Program-made: the position numbers and the translations under genes
Part shown: positions 7,282 through 16,278 of the stretch, piece by piece
Layout: each line of letters starts with the position of its first letter
How positions within the stretch are numbered: position 1 is the first letter of the stretch
NCBI GenBank assembly: GCA_041584475.1
Contig: JBFHDX010000049.1
Location: forward strand, 1-27,264
Source: JBFHDX01 sp041584475
GTDB lineage: Bacteria > Pseudomonadota > Alphaproteobacteria > UBA8366 > JADFVY01
Direction of reading: 5' to 3'
DNA length: 27,264 bases
Notes under the pieces: model-generated
Told to the model about the DNA's origin: nothing
What the model saw: the letters and a program-made list of their open reading frames with translations, nothing else
Database searches by the model: none

Positions 7282-8568
7282 CTACCCCGCACGTTCCCGT
7301 ACGGCCGAACTCTGCCATTCGGCAAGGCTCTCCTGCCGCAACATATCGTCGTAACTCGGCCGCGAGCGGACGATCGACCAATCCGCACCGCGAACCAGCG
7401 TCTCCGGCGTCAACAGACGCGAATTGTATGTCGACGCCATCACTGCACCATACGCTCCTGCGGTCAGGATTGCCAGCAGATCGCCTTCGGCGAGTGGCGG
7501 CAGGGGTCGTTGCCGGGCAAACGTATCGCTGCTCTCGCAGGCCGGTCCGACGACGTCCGCGGGCTCGTAGGCCGCCTTCTTTTCCGGCAGGTCGAGGGGG
7601 CGGATCTCGTGCCAGGCGTCGTACATGGCCGGCCGCATGAGGTCGTTCATCGCCGCGTCGACGATGACGAAGCGCCGGCGCCCGCCCTGTTTCACGTAGA
7701 TCACGCGGGTCACGAGGATCCCCGCATTGCCGACCAGCATCCGGCCCGGCTCGAATACGAGGTGGCAGCCGAGATGGCCGACCGTCTCCTTCACCACCGC
7801 CGCGTAGTCGGCGGGCAGGGGCAGCGCCTCCTCGCGATAGGGTATGCCGAGGCCGCCGCCCAGATCGAGCCGATCGATCGCGAATCCTTCGCCGCGCAGC
7901 GCCTCGACCAGATGGGCGACGCGCGAGAACGCGGCGCGGAACGGATCCAGCTCCGTCAACTGCGATCCGATGTGCACGGCGACGGACACGGGCTCGACAC
8001 CGGGCATCTCGCGGGCCCGGGCGAACGCCGCCGGGGCATCGGCGGCATCGATGCCGAACTTGTTCTCGCCCTTGCCGGTCGAGATCTTGGCGTGGGTCCG
8101 CGCGTCGACGTCCGGATTGACCCGGATCGCGATGTCCGTCGTCACCCCGCGAGCGACGGCGATCTCGTTCAGCACCTCGAGTTCCGGCAGCGACTCGACG
8201 TTGAGCTGCATGATGCCGCAGTCGAGGGCGTAGGCGATCTCCCCCCGTGTCTTGCCGACGCCGGAGAAGATGACGCGGTCGGCGGGAACGCCGGCGGCCA
8301 GCGCCTTCCGCAGCTCGCCTTCCGAGACCACGTCGGCACCCGCCCCGAGCTCCGCCAGGGTCCGGATGACGGCGAGGTTGGAGTTCGCCTTGACGGCGTA
8401 GCAGATGGTCGCATCGCAGTCCGCGAAGGCTTCGGCGAAGACCCTGTAATGTCGGGCAAGCGTCGCCGACGAGTAACAGTAGAACGGCGTCCCGACCGCG
8501 CCGGCGATCGTTGACAGCGGCACCTCCTCGGCGTGCAGTGCGCCATCGATGTACTGGAAATGGTTCAT
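7282..8568 (-). CDS. lysA: Diaminopimelate decarboxylase
   Basis: A 428-residue PLP enzyme that decarboxylates meso-diaminopimelate to L-lysine, the last step of lysine synthesis. The PLP lysine is K60 in CYAVKANSN. Other family motifs are HIGSQ, LDLGGGLGIPY, the phosphate-binding EPGR, the substrate Cys motif GPACESSD and the C-terminal GAYGAVMASTYNSR. Length and motif order fit LysA fully. The ATG at 8568 overlaps the stop of lptM as ATGA, which fixes the start. It is third in the argH-lptM-lysA-TIGR02302 operon. Linking arginine and lysine synthesis in one transcript is common in this lineage. Confidence 0.97.
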   Translation of the reverse strand: MNHFQYIDGALHAEEVPLSTIAGAVGTPFYCYSSATLARHYRVFAEAFADCDATICYAVKANSNLAVIRTLAELGAGADVVSEGELRKALAAGVPADRVIFSGVGKTRGEIAYALDCGIMQLNVESLPELEVLNEIAVARGVTTDIAIRVNPDVDARTHAKISTGKGENKFGIDAADAPAAFARAREMPGVEPVSVAVHIGSQLTELDPFRAAFSRVAHLVEALRGEGFAIDRLDLGGGLGIPYREEALPLPADYAAVVKETVGHLGCHLVFEPGRMLVGNAGILVTRVIYVKQGGRRRFVIVDAAMNDLMRPAMYDAWHEIRPLDLPEKKAAYEPADVVGPACESSDTFARQRPLPPLAEGDLLAILTAGAYGAVMASTYNSRLLTPETLVRGADWSIVRSRPSYDDMLRQESLAEWQSSAVRERAG

Positions 8569-8705
8569 TCTGGCTTCGGATATTGTCGCGGGAACTTGCT
8601 GGTCTCCGGGTCCGGCGGCTTGGGTCGGCCCTTCTTGCCGCAGCCTGCGACCACCGCCGCCGCGCACAGAAGCAGGGCGATCCGCAGCACCGCGCGGCGC
8701 GTCAA
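8565..8705 (-). CDS. lptM: Small lipoprotein of the LptM/YifL type
   Basis: A 46-residue lipoprotein: a basic start (MTRRAVLR), a hydrophobic signal, then the lipobox AVVAGC with lipidation expected on C22, followed by GKKGRPKPP and a Pro/Lys-rich tail. The AGCGKKG.L/P-P pattern is that of LptM (YifL), which in E. coli assists LptD maturation at the outer membrane and lies beside dapF. Here it lies between argH and lysA. The start is a TTG at 8705 overlapping the argH stop (TTGA), with GGGAG 8 nt upstream; a GTG at 8690 is an alternative. Its stop overlaps the lysA start. Identity as a lipoprotein is secure; LptM function is inferred from similarity and position. Confidence 0.82.
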   Translation of the reverse strand: MTRRAVLRIALLLCAAAVVAGCGKKGRPKPPDPETSKFPRQYPKPE

Positions 8706-10084
8706 AGGAAGCGCTCCCGCGCGGCCTTGGCCGCGGCACGAACGTTTTCCGGAGCCGTGCCGCCGGCGCTCTTGCGGCTCTGCACCGACGCCTCGGGCGA
8801 CAGCACCGAAAAGACGTCGTCGGTGATCCCGGGCGCCAGGCGTTTCATGTCGGCAAGCTTCAACTCGGCGAGCTGACAGCCCTTCTTTTCCGCCAGCGCG
8901 ACGATTTGTCCGGTCGCGTGATGGGCGTCGCGGAACGGCATGCCGAGCACCCTTACGAGCCAGTCGGCAAGGTCGGTCGCCGTCGGGAAGCCGCTCTCGA
9001 GGGCGCGGCGCATGGCCGCGTGATCCGGCTCGAGGTCGCGCACCATGCCGCTCGTCGCGGCGAGCGCGAGGGCAAGCGAATCCGCGGTATCGAAGACCGG
9101 CTCCTTGTCCTCCTGCATGTCCTTGCCGTAGGCGAGCGGCAGTCCCTTCATGACCACCATCAGCGCGGTGAGCGCGCCGATGATCCGCCCCGCCTTGGCG
9201 CGTGCGAGCTCGGCCGCATCCGGATTCCGTTTCTGCGGCATGATCGACGAGCCGGTCGTGTAGGCGTCCGACAGCCGCACGAAGCCGAACTGCTCGCAAC
9301 ACCACAGCACGATTTCCTCGTTCAGGCGCGACAGGTGGGTCGCACAGATCGCCGCGGCGGCGAGGAACTCGAGCGCGAAATCGCGCGCCGAGACCGCGTC
9401 GAGCGAGTTCGCCATCGGGGCCGCGAAGCCGAGCGCACGCGCGGTCTTGTCGCGGTCGATCGGGAACGAGGTGCCGGCCAGGGCGGCCGCGCCGAGCGGG
9501 CATTCGTTGAGCCGGCGCCGGCAGTCGCCCATGCGCGCGCGGTCGCGGCCGAACATCTCGACATAGGCGAGCAGGTGATGGCCGAACGTCACCGGCTGCG
9601 CCGACTGCAGGTGCGTGAATCCCGGCATCAGCGTATCGGCCTCCGCCTCCGCCTTGTCGATCAGGGCGGCCTGCAGCTCGGCCAGCTGTTGGTCCAGGTC
9701 GTCGATCGCGTCCCGCACCCAGAGGCGCAGATCGGTTGCCACCTGGTCGTTGCGGCTGCGCGCCGTGTGCAGCCGGCCGGCGGCGTCGCCGACCAGCGCC
9801 TTCAGCCGCGCCTCGACGTTCATGTGGATGTCCTCGAGCGCGACCTTGAAGTCGAACTTCCCGGACTCGATCTCGGTGAGTATCCGGTCGAGCCCGTCGC
9901 CGATGGCCCTGCCGTCGGCTGCATCCACGATCCCTTGTTCGACGAGCATCGCACAATGGGCCTTGGAGGCGGCGATGTCCTGGCGGTAGAGTCGCCGGTC
10001 GAAGCCGATGGAGGTATTGATCTGCTCCATGACGGCCGACGGACCCGCAGCGAAACGGCCGCCCCAGATCTCGCTGGAACTCAT
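8702..10084 (-). CDS. argH: Argininosuccinate lyase
   Basis: A 460-residue member of the fumarase/aspartase superfamily, cleaving argininosuccinate to arginine and fumarate, the last step of arginine synthesis. It opens with the family start WGGRF and carries HTARSRNDQVATD (106-118), catalytic-region THLQ with H158, and the mobile Ser loop signature GSSIMPQKRNPD (278-289). Length is standard. The ATG at 10084 lies only 27 nt from the divergent thioredoxin-like gene, so the argH promoter must overlap the coding start of that gene. It leads the argH-lptM-lysA-TIGR02302 operon; its stop overlaps lptM. Confidence 0.97.
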   Translation of the reverse strand: MSSSEIWGGRFAAGPSAVMEQINTSIGFDRRLYRQDIAASKAHCAMLVEQGIVDAADGRAIGDGLDRILTEIESGKFDFKVALEDIHMNVEARLKALVGDAAGRLHTARSRNDQVATDLRLWVRDAIDDLDQQLAELQAALIDKAEAEADTLMPGFTHLQSAQPVTFGHHLLAYVEMFGRDRARMGDCRRRLNECPLGAAALAGTSFPIDRDKTARALGFAAPMANSLDAVSARDFALEFLAAAAICATHLSRLNEEIVLWCCEQFGFVRLSDAYTTGSSIMPQKRNPDAAELARAKAGRIIGALTALMVVMKGLPLAYGKDMQEDKEPVFDTADSLALALAATSGMVRDLEPDHAAMRRALESGFPTATDLADWLVRVLGMPFRDAHHATGQIVALAEKKGCQLAELKLADMKRLAPGITDDVFSVLSPEASVQSRKSAGGTAPENVRAAAKAARERFL

Positions 10085-10111
10085 GGCCCGGCGCACCCAC
10101 CGGAGAGGATT

Positions 10112-10714
<603 letters not shown>

Positions 10715-10922
10715 TTCGTCGAGCCCGGGGCCGCTGGCGGCGCCGACAGACCGGCTCGAGGTGAAACCGGGACCAGACCGGCGCCACCCACGGATCGGCC
10801 CGCGCACCCCGGTATCACCGGATCGGTGCCGTCGTCAAAGCAGACGAGTTGGCGGGAGAAAGGTGTTTGCGAACGAAGCGAAACCCGCGCTCCGCCCGAG
10901 CGTCGCAGACGCGGCCAAGACG

Positions 10923-11798
10923 TCAGCGCGTCGGGACCGGGCTCTCGCCGCCGTAGTCGTAGAATCCTCGGCCCGTCTTGCGGCCCAGCCAGCCGGCTTC
11001 GACATACTTCACGAGCAGCGGGCACGGCCGGTACTTCGAATCGGCGAGCCCGTCATAGAGCACCTGCATCACCGAGAGGCAGACGTCGAGGCCGATGAAG
11101 TCGGCGAGCTCGAGCGGTCCCATCGGATGGTTGGCACCCAGCTTCATCGCCGTGTCGATCGCCTCGACGCCGCCGACGCCCTCGTACAGCGTATAGACCG
11201 CCTCGTTGATCATCGGCAGCAGGATGCGATTGACGATGAAGGCGGGGAAATCCTCGGCGACGGCGGTGGTCTTGCCGAGGTCTTCCGAGAGCTTGCGAAT
11301 CGCCTGGAAGGTGTCGTCGTTGGTCGCGAGTCCGCGAATCAGCTCGACCAGCTTCATCAGCGGCACCGGATTCATGAAGTGCATGCCGATGAACCGCTCG
11401 GGGCGATCGGTGACCGCGGCGAGGCGCGTGATCGAGAGCGAGGACGTGTTGGTCGCGACGAGCGCGCGGTCGTTGAGGTGCGGCACGAGGGTCTTGAGGA
11501 TCGTGCGCTTGACCTCCTCGTTCTCGGTCGCCGCCTCGATCACGATGTCGCAGTCGCCGAACAGCGCGTAGTCCAGTCCGGTCTTGATTCGGGCGAGCGC
11601 CTTGCCCTTGTCGTCCTCGGAAATCAGTTTGCGGCGGATCTGGCGATCCATGTTCCGCGCAATCGTCGCCATCGCCTTGTCGATCTGCTCCTGGCCGATG
11701 TCGAGAAGGCGCACGTCGTATCCTGCGAGCGCACAGACATGTGCGATCCCGTTCCCCATCTGGCCGGCGCCGATGACGCCGATTGTCTTGATGTCCAA
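10923..11798 (-). CDS. hbd: 3-hydroxybutyryl-CoA dehydrogenase
   Basis: A 291-residue NAD(P)-dependent enzyme interconverting acetoacetyl-CoA and 3-hydroxybutyryl-CoA. The Rossmann motif is GVIGAGQMGNG (7-17). The catalytic pair is H140 in GMHFMNPVPLM and E152 in LVELIRG, with the C-terminal AFIVNRIL and GPLELADFIGLD motifs of the family. The start is a TTG at 11798, preceded by AAGGG at 7 nt; no in-frame ATG lies before the nucleotide-binding motif. It follows etfA by 54 nt. In its context it can feed crotonyl-CoA towards Ccr, or serve butyrate or PHB turnover. The specificity for the (S) isomer is expected from the family, not shown by the sequence. Confidence 0.95.
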   Translation of the reverse strand: MDIKTIGVIGAGQMGNGIAHVCALAGYDVRLLDIGQEQIDKAMATIARNMDRQIRRKLISEDDKGKALARIKTGLDYALFGDCDIVIEAATENEEVKRTILKTLVPHLNDRALVATNTSSLSITRLAAVTDRPERFIGMHFMNPVPLMKLVELIRGLATNDDTFQAIRKLSEDLGKTTAVAEDFPAFIVNRILLPMINEAVYTLYEGVGGVEAIDTAMKLGANHPMGPLELADFIGLDVCLSVMQVLYDGLADSKYRPCPLLVKYVEAGWLGRKTGRGFYDYGGESPVPTR

Positions 11799-11852
11799 AG
11801 CAGAACCCTTTTTCTTGCCGTTATTCCCGCATACCCGGCCGTGTAACGCGCG

Positions 11853-12794
11853 TCAGAGCTGCTTGTTGAGCTCGTCCTCCAGCTCCGGCACCACCTTGAA
11901 GAGGTCGCCGACGATGCCGTAGTCGGAGACCTGGAAGATCGGCGCCTCCTCGTCCTTGTTGATGGCGACGATCACTTTCGAGTCCTTCATCCCGGCCAGG
12001 TGCTGGATGGCGCCCGACAGCCCGACGGCGATGTAGAGGTCGGGAGCGACGATCTTGCCGGTCTGGCCGACCTGGTAATCGTTCGGCACGAAGCCCGCGT
12101 CGACGGCCGCGCGGCTGGCGCCGACGGCGGCGCCGAGCTTGTCGGCGATGCGCTCGAGCATGGCGAAGTTCTCGCCCGACTGCATGCCGCGGCCGCCGGA
12201 GATGATGATGCGTGCCGAGGTCAGTTCCGGTCGCTCGGACTGGCTCACCTCGGCGCGGACGAAGCTGGACAGGCCGGCGTCACCCTGGGCGGCCACCGGC
12301 TCGACGGTGGCGGAGCCGCCCTCGGCCGCGGCGGGCTCGAACGCCGTGGCCCGCACCGTGACGATCTTCTTGGCGTCCGCCGACTGCACCGTGGCGATGC
12401 CGTTGCCGGCATAGATCGGCCGCTCGAACGTATCCCCGGAAACCACCGCCGTGATGTCCGAGACCTGCTGAACGTCGAGCAGCGCCGCGGCCCGGGGCAG
12501 GACGTTCTTGCCGGACGTGGTGTGCGGCGCGAGGATGTGCGTGTAGCCATCGGCCAGCGACACGATCAGGCGTGCCATGTTCTCGGCCAGGCGATGTCCG
12601 TACTCGGCGGCATCGGCGACCAGGACCTTCGTCACCCCCGCGATCTTCGAGGCCGCCTCGCCGACCGCGCTGCAGCCCTCGCCCGCGACCAGCACGTGAA
12701 CCTCGCCGCCGAGCGCCGCGGCGGCCGTGACCGTGTTCAGCGTTGCCGGCTTCAGCTCGGCGTTGTCGTGCTCGGCGATGACCAGGACGCTCAT
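11853..12794 (-). CDS. etfA: Electron transfer flavoprotein alpha subunit
   Basis: A 313-residue subunit starting MSVLVIAEHDNAELKPATLN. The C-terminal FAD-binding domain has ISGGRGMQSGENF, GASRAAVDAGFVPNDYQVGQTGK and LYIAVGLSGAIQHLAGM, then AINKDEEAPIFQVSDYGIVGD, all diagnostic of EtfA. With EtfB it accepts electrons from acyl-CoA dehydrogenases and passes them to ETF:quinone oxidoreductase. It begins 3 nt after the etfB stop, so the two are cotranscribed. In this window the natural electron donor would be the methylsuccinyl-CoA dehydrogenase at 16353-18044, though housekeeping ETF serves many dehydrogenases. Confidence 0.97.
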   Translation of the reverse strand: MSVLVIAEHDNAELKPATLNTVTAAAALGGEVHVLVAGEGCSAVGEAASKIAGVTKVLVADAAEYGHRLAENMARLIVSLADGYTHILAPHTTSGKNVLPRAAALLDVQQVSDITAVVSGDTFERPIYAGNGIATVQSADAKKIVTVRATAFEPAAAEGGSATVEPVAAQGDAGLSSFVRAEVSQSERPELTSARIIISGGRGMQSGENFAMLERIADKLGAAVGASRAAVDAGFVPNDYQVGQTGKIVAPDLYIAVGLSGAIQHLAGMKDSKVIVAINKDEEAPIFQVSDYGIVGDLFKVVPELEDELNKQL

Positions 12795-12797
12795 GGC

Positions 12798-13547
12798 TCA
12801 GATCACCTTCGCTTCGTTTTTCAGCTTGTCCACCAGTTCGGCCGCGCTAGCGACCTTGATGCCGGCCTGCCGTTTCGGCGGCTCGACGACCTTGAGCAGT
12901 TTCAGACGCGGCGCCGGATCGACACCGAGTTCCTCGGGCGTCATCTGCTCGATCGGCTTCTTCTTCGCCTTCATGATGTTCGGCAGCGACGCATAGCGCG
13001 GCTCGTTGAGGCGCAGGTCTGTCGTCACGACGGCCGGCAGCTTGACCGCGAGCACCTCGAGCCCGCCGTCGACCTCGCGCGTAATCTCCGCCGTGCCGTC
13101 GCCGATGACGACCTTGGAGGCGAAGGTGGCCTGGCACCAGCCGAGCAGGCCGGCCAGCATCTGGCCCGTCTGGCCGCTGTCGTCGTCGACCGCCTGCTTG
13201 CCGAGAATCATGATCTGCGGCGCCTCCCGGTCGACCACCGCCTTCAGCAGCTTGGCCGCGGACAGCGGCTGGATCGTCTCGTCGGTGACGACGTGCAGCC
13301 CGCGATCCGCGCCCATCGCCAGCGCCGTGCGGATCGTCTCCTGAACCGGCTGGGCGCCGATCGAGACCGCGACCACCTCGCTCGCCGTGCCCGCCTCCTT
13401 CAGGCGGATCGCCTCCTCGACGGCGATTTCGTCGAACGGATTCATCGCCATCTTGACGTTTGCGGTCTCGACGCCGCTCTGATCCGCCTTGACGCGAACC
13501 TTGACGTTCGGATCGATTACGCGCTTCACGGCAACGAGGACTCTCAT
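12798..13547 (-). CDS. etfB: Electron transfer flavoprotein beta subunit
   Basis: A 249-residue AMP-binding subunit of ETF. It begins MRVLVAVKRVIDPNVKVRVK and carries the NPFDEIAVEEAIRLKE segment, VDDDSGQTGQMLAGLL, and the EtfB signature VKLPAVVTTDLRLNEPRYAS followed by LPNIMKAKKKP. The ATG at 13547 was chosen because it precedes the conserved N-terminus; an open stretch of 22 codons upstream has no support. A good candidate promoter lies about 50 nt upstream, so etfB probably starts a transcript etfB-etfA-hbd that can be independent of pduO. Confidence 0.97.
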   Translation of the reverse strand: MRVLVAVKRVIDPNVKVRVKADQSGVETANVKMAMNPFDEIAVEEAIRLKEAGTASEVVAVSIGAQPVQETIRTALAMGADRGLHVVTDETIQPLSAAKLLKAVVDREAPQIMILGKQAVDDDSGQTGQMLAGLLGWCQATFASKVVIGDGTAEITREVDGGLEVLAVKLPAVVTTDLRLNEPRYASLPNIMKAKKKPIEQMTPEELGVDPAPRLKLLKVVEPPKRQAGIKVASAAELVDKLKNEAKVI

Positions 13548-13594
13548 GGCGGCTCCGGGCGGCTGTTGCATTGCGCGGCAGCGAAAACCGACCC

Positions 13595-13623
13595 TGTTTA
13601 GGACCCGGCACAACCCCTGTCAA
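13595..13623 (-). promoter_or_regulatory. Candidate sigma-70 type promoter of etfB-etfA-hbd
   Basis: On the minus strand a perfect TTGACA (13623-13618) is followed after 17 nt by TAAACA (13600-13595, 3/6 to the -10 consensus). Transcription would start near 13588, about 40 nt before the etfB ATG. It lies in the 169-nt spacer after pduO, which fits an internal operon promoter. Confidence 0.45.
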
Positions 13624-13716
13624 GCCAAGGCATGCTGCGCCGCCAAAGCCCATTTCGCAGTCGCGGAATCCCGGATGCGCGCGGAGCCCCCGGTACAGCC
13701 GCCGCTGCGCCGGCGG

Positions 13717-14283
13717 TCAGCGGTGGGCGCCGGGTCGCCACAGCACGTCGGCGGCGCCGCCGTCGTTGCAGTGGCGCGCCAGCACGAACAGCAGGTCCGA
13801 GAGCCGGTTGAGGTACCGCAGCGTCTCGCCGTTGATCGCTTCCTCGGCGGCCAGCGCCACAGTCAGCCGCTCCGCCCGACGGGCGACGGTGCGGGCATGG
13901 TGCAGATGAGCCGCCGCCGCGCTGCCGCCCGGCAGCACGAAGCTCTCGAGCGGGGCCAGATCGGCGTTGACCGAGTCGATCTCCGCTTCCAGGCGTTCGA
14001 CCTGTGCCGTCGTGACGCGCAGAGCGCTTCGCCCGCTCTTTTCGCTGCCTTCGGGGCGACACAGGTCGGCGCCGAGATCGAACAGGTCGTTCTGGACACG
14101 GGCGAGGATGCGGTCGACGTCGCCATCGGTGTGGAGCCGCGCCAGACCGATCGTCGAATTGGCCTCGTCGACCGAGCCGTAGGCCTCCACGCGCAGCGAG
14201 TCCTTGCGAACCCGGCTGCCGTCACCGAGCGATGTTTCGCCGCCATCGCCGCCGCGCGTGTAGATGCGTGTCAACCTGACCAT
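13717..14283 (-). CDS. pduO: PduO-type corrinoid (cob(I)alamin) adenosyltransferase
   Basis: A 188-residue ATP:cob(I)alamin adenosyltransferase of the PduO type. The ATP-binding N-terminus is YTRGGDGGETSLGDGSRVRK, followed by AYGSVDEANSTIGLAR. The helical core has ESFVLPGGS, HHARTVARRAER and LNRLSDLLFVLAR, which contain the conserved Arg and Asn residues of the family. It attaches the 5'-deoxyadenosyl group to reduced cobalamin, making coenzyme B12. That cofactor is required by Ecm (19532-21541) and by NrdJ (1-497) in this window. The ATG at 14283 is 9 nt after the twin-TM gene. Often annotated cobO in alphaproteobacteria, but the fold is PduO, not CobA/CobO. Confidence 0.95.
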   Translation of the reverse strand: MVRLTRIYTRGGDGGETSLGDGSRVRKDSLRVEAYGSVDEANSTIGLARLHTDGDVDRILARVQNDLFDLGADLCRPEGSEKSGRSALRVTTAQVERLEAEIDSVNADLAPLESFVLPGGSAAAAHLHHARTVARRAERLTVALAAEEAINGETLRYLNRLSDLLFVLARHCNDGGAADVLWRPGAHR

Positions 14284-14292
14284 GGACCGGTG

Positions 14293-14493
14293 TCAGCCGC
14301 CCCTGAAGAGATAGAGGACCAGAACCAGAATCAGGATCGCCGCGCCCTGAACCGCGACCCGGAGCCGCATCAGCCGGTTGCCGTGCTTGCGATTGAACTC
14401 GCCGCCGCGCGCCATCGAGATGATGCCGGCGAACAGGACGAGCAGCGTCAGTCCGAGCGCGATGGCCAGCAGGATCGTCAGGGTCTGGGACAT
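14293..14493 (-). CDS. Small twin-transmembrane (HIG1-like) protein
   Basis: A 66-residue membrane protein with two TM helices (TLTILLAIALGLTLLVLFAGII and VAVQGAAILILVLVLYLF) joined by a short basic loop containing MARGGEFNRKHGNRLMRLRV. This architecture and the loop motif N-R-K...N-x-L-M-R-x-R-V match the HIG1-like twin-TM proteins that precede pduO and etfBA in many alphaproteobacteria. Its function is not established; eukaryotic HIG1 proteins associate with respiratory complexes, which is only suggestive. The ATG at 14493 lacks a Shine-Dalgarno sequence but sits 7 nt after a good -10 box, so the message may be leaderless. The pduO gene follows after 9 nt. Confidence 0.88.
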   Translation of the reverse strand: MSQTLTILLAIALGLTLLVLFAGIISMARGGEFNRKHGNRLMRLRVAVQGAAILILVLVLYLFRGG

Positions 14494-14500
14494 GCCCAGC

Positions 14501-14528
14501 GATATAGCGCGGCAGGCGGCTTTGCCAA
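14501..14528 (-). promoter_or_regulatory. Candidate leaderless promoter of the twin-TM/pduO unit
   Basis: TTGGCA (14528-14523) and TATATC (14506-14501) are 16 nt apart on the minus strand (5/6 and 4/6 to consensus), and only 7 nt separate the -10 box from the ATG at 14493. Transcription would begin at or next to the A of the start codon. The -35 box lies within a 13-bp palindrome of the form GCTTTG-G-CAAAGC, just after the histidine kinase stop. Confidence 0.5.
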
Positions 14529-14541
14529 AGCGGAATTCGGA

Positions 14542-16278
14542 TCACTGCTCCACGTGTTTCCGGATCTCGTCCGGCACCAGCCGCTCGGGCGGGAACGTGA
14601 CGCTGACGGTCGTGCCGACCTGGGGCTCGCTGTCGATGTCGAGCGTGCCGCCGTGCAGCTCGACGAGGGAGGCCGCGAGCGGAAGGCCGAGGCCGGTGCC
14701 CTCGCGACCGCGGTGCGAGGCGGTGCGGCCGCGCCCGAACATCTTCAGCACCTGCGGCATCTCCTCCGCCGCGATGCCGATGCCGGTATCGGCGATACGG
14801 AACGCCGCTCCGACGCGCGGGTCCGTCTTGACCGTCACCGAGACCCGACCGCCCGGGTCGGTGTACTTGACCGCGTTGGCCAGGAGATTGACGAGGATCT
14901 GCTTGAGCTTGCGCGGGTCCGCCCGCAGCTTCGGCACGTCGTTGGGGAAGTAGAGCTCGGTGGAGATCTCCTTCTCGCGCGCCGCGTCGCGCACGAAGAC
15001 CAGCGCCGCACGGACGGTCTCGGTGATGTCGACGACTTCCTCCTCGAGCTCGTCGACGCCGGCTTCGGCCCGGCTCAGGTCGAGCAGGCTGTTGACCAGC
15101 TCGAGGACGTGCTGGCCCGACGACGCGATGTCGGCCGCGTAGTCCTGGTATTTCGCATTGCCGACCGGCCCGAACCGGGCCTTACGGATGATCTCGGCGA
15201 AGCCGATGATCGCGTTGAGCGGCGTGCGGATCTCATGGCTCACCTTGGTCAGGAAGTCGGATTTCCGGTCGCTGACGTGTTCGGCTGCCTCCTTTTCCGC
15301 CATCACGGCCTCGATGGCCCGCATCCGCGAGGTGATGTCGGTCTGGATTCCGACGATCCCGCCGTCCGTGGTTGGGCTCTCGCGGATCGTGATCCAGCGA
15401 TCGTCCTTCAGCTGCAAGTCGAACGAGCCCTCGAATGTGCGCCGGTAGGCGAGGCGGCGCTCGATATACTGTTCCGCGTCGCCGGCGATGGCGTCGAGCT
15501 CGACGTCCATGCGGACGAGATCCTCGTAGCGGATACCGGGGCGCAGATCCGACCGCCGGTAGCCGTAGATGTCCATCCATTTGCGGTTGTACAGGACCAG
15601 CCGGTCGTTGGCGTCGTACAGCGCGAAGCCGTCGGAGATGTTCTCGATCGCGTCGCGCAACCGCTGCTCGGCGGCCCGCGTCCGCTGCTCGCTGGCCAGC
15701 AGCGCGTCCTCCGCAAGCCACCTGCTGTGCTCGGCGCCGACGCGCTGGGTCACGAGGGTGAAGAACGCCCGCGCATCCCGATCGTCCTCGACGGCGCGGT
15801 CGTGCATCGCGAACACGTGGCCGGCCGGCTCCCCCTCCGGATCGAAGAACGCCTCGCCGCGATACGCGCCGATGTCGGGCCGGCTCAGCGCGGGCGACGC
15901 GAACCGCGCGCCGACGCGGGCGTCGAGGAACAGATGCGTATCGACGTCTCCGGATTCCGCGGCCGCGTAGATCTGGCGGCAGGGCGTGCCGTCGAGCGCG
16001 TAGTCGGTCGATTCGACCGGCCCGTCCGGGCCGCACATCGCCAACACCTCGACCCGATTGCCGGGCCGCAGCACGGCGATGCCGCCCCAGCGATAGCCGA
16101 GGCCAATGACAAGCGCCTGCGCGGCTATGTCGAAAAAGCCGGGCCCGAAGGCCGCCTTGCCGGCAAGCAGCGACAGCGCCTCTTCCCGTCGCGACGAGCC
16201 CTGTTGCATCGCAGTCACGTCAACTCTGTCGGAACGGTCGGCCGATACCGTGTCACGGAACGCGCTCATGGTAGCCAT
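14542..16278 (-). CDS. Soluble GAF-PAS sensor histidine kinase (orphan)
   Basis: A 578-residue kinase without TM segments. Residues about 45-190 form a GAF-like domain with the typical YALDGTPCRQIY turn. Residues about 205-315 form a PAS domain (DGFALYDANDRLVLYN to GGIVGIQTDITSR). The HisKA box is FLTKVSHEIRTPLN with H348, and the ATPase domain has the N box (N464, N468), G1 box IADTGIGIA (D497) and G2 box GREGTGLGLPL. It should autophosphorylate on H348 and pass phosphate to a response regulator, none of which is encoded nearby. Three ATGs cluster at 16281, 16278 and 16269; AAGGAT just upstream favours 16278 or 16281. A 13-bp direct repeat precedes it. It lies between mcd and the pduO/etf block, on the same strand as both, which hints at a link to C2 metabolism but does not prove it. 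Confidence 0.92.
   Translation of the reverse strand: MATMSAFRDTVSADRSDRVDVTAMQQGSSRREEALSLLAGKAAFGPGFFDIAAQALVIGLGYRWGGIAVLRPGNRVEVLAMCGPDGPVESTDYALDGTPCRQIYAAAESGDVDTHLFLDARVGARFASPALSRPDIGAYRGEAFFDPEGEPAGHVFAMHDRAVEDDRDARAFFTLVTQRVGAEHSRWLAEDALLASEQRTRAAEQRLRDAIENISDGFALYDANDRLVLYNRKWMDIYGYRRSDLRPGIRYEDLVRMDVELDAIAGDAEQYIERRLAYRRTFEGSFDLQLKDDRWITIRESPTTDGGIVGIQTDITSRMRAIEAVMAEKEAAEHVSDRKSDFLTKVSHEIRTPLNAIIGFAEIIRKARFGPVGNAKYQDYAADIASSGQHVLELVNSLLDLSRAEAGVDELEEEVVDITETVRAALVFVRDAAREKEISTELYFPNDVPKLRADPRKLKQILVNLLANAVKYTDPGGRVSVTVKTDPRVGAAFRIADTGIGIAAEEMPQVLKMFGRGRTASHRGREGTGLGLPLAASLVELHGGTLDIDSEPQVGTTVSVTFPPERLVPDEIRKHVEQ

Noticed and set aside
10715..10922. Possible terminator or small RNA in the spacer between the TlpA-like gene and hbd
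   Set aside because: The hairpin CACCG-GAT-CGGTG at 10816-10828 has a short stem and no T run; nothing else conserved is visible.
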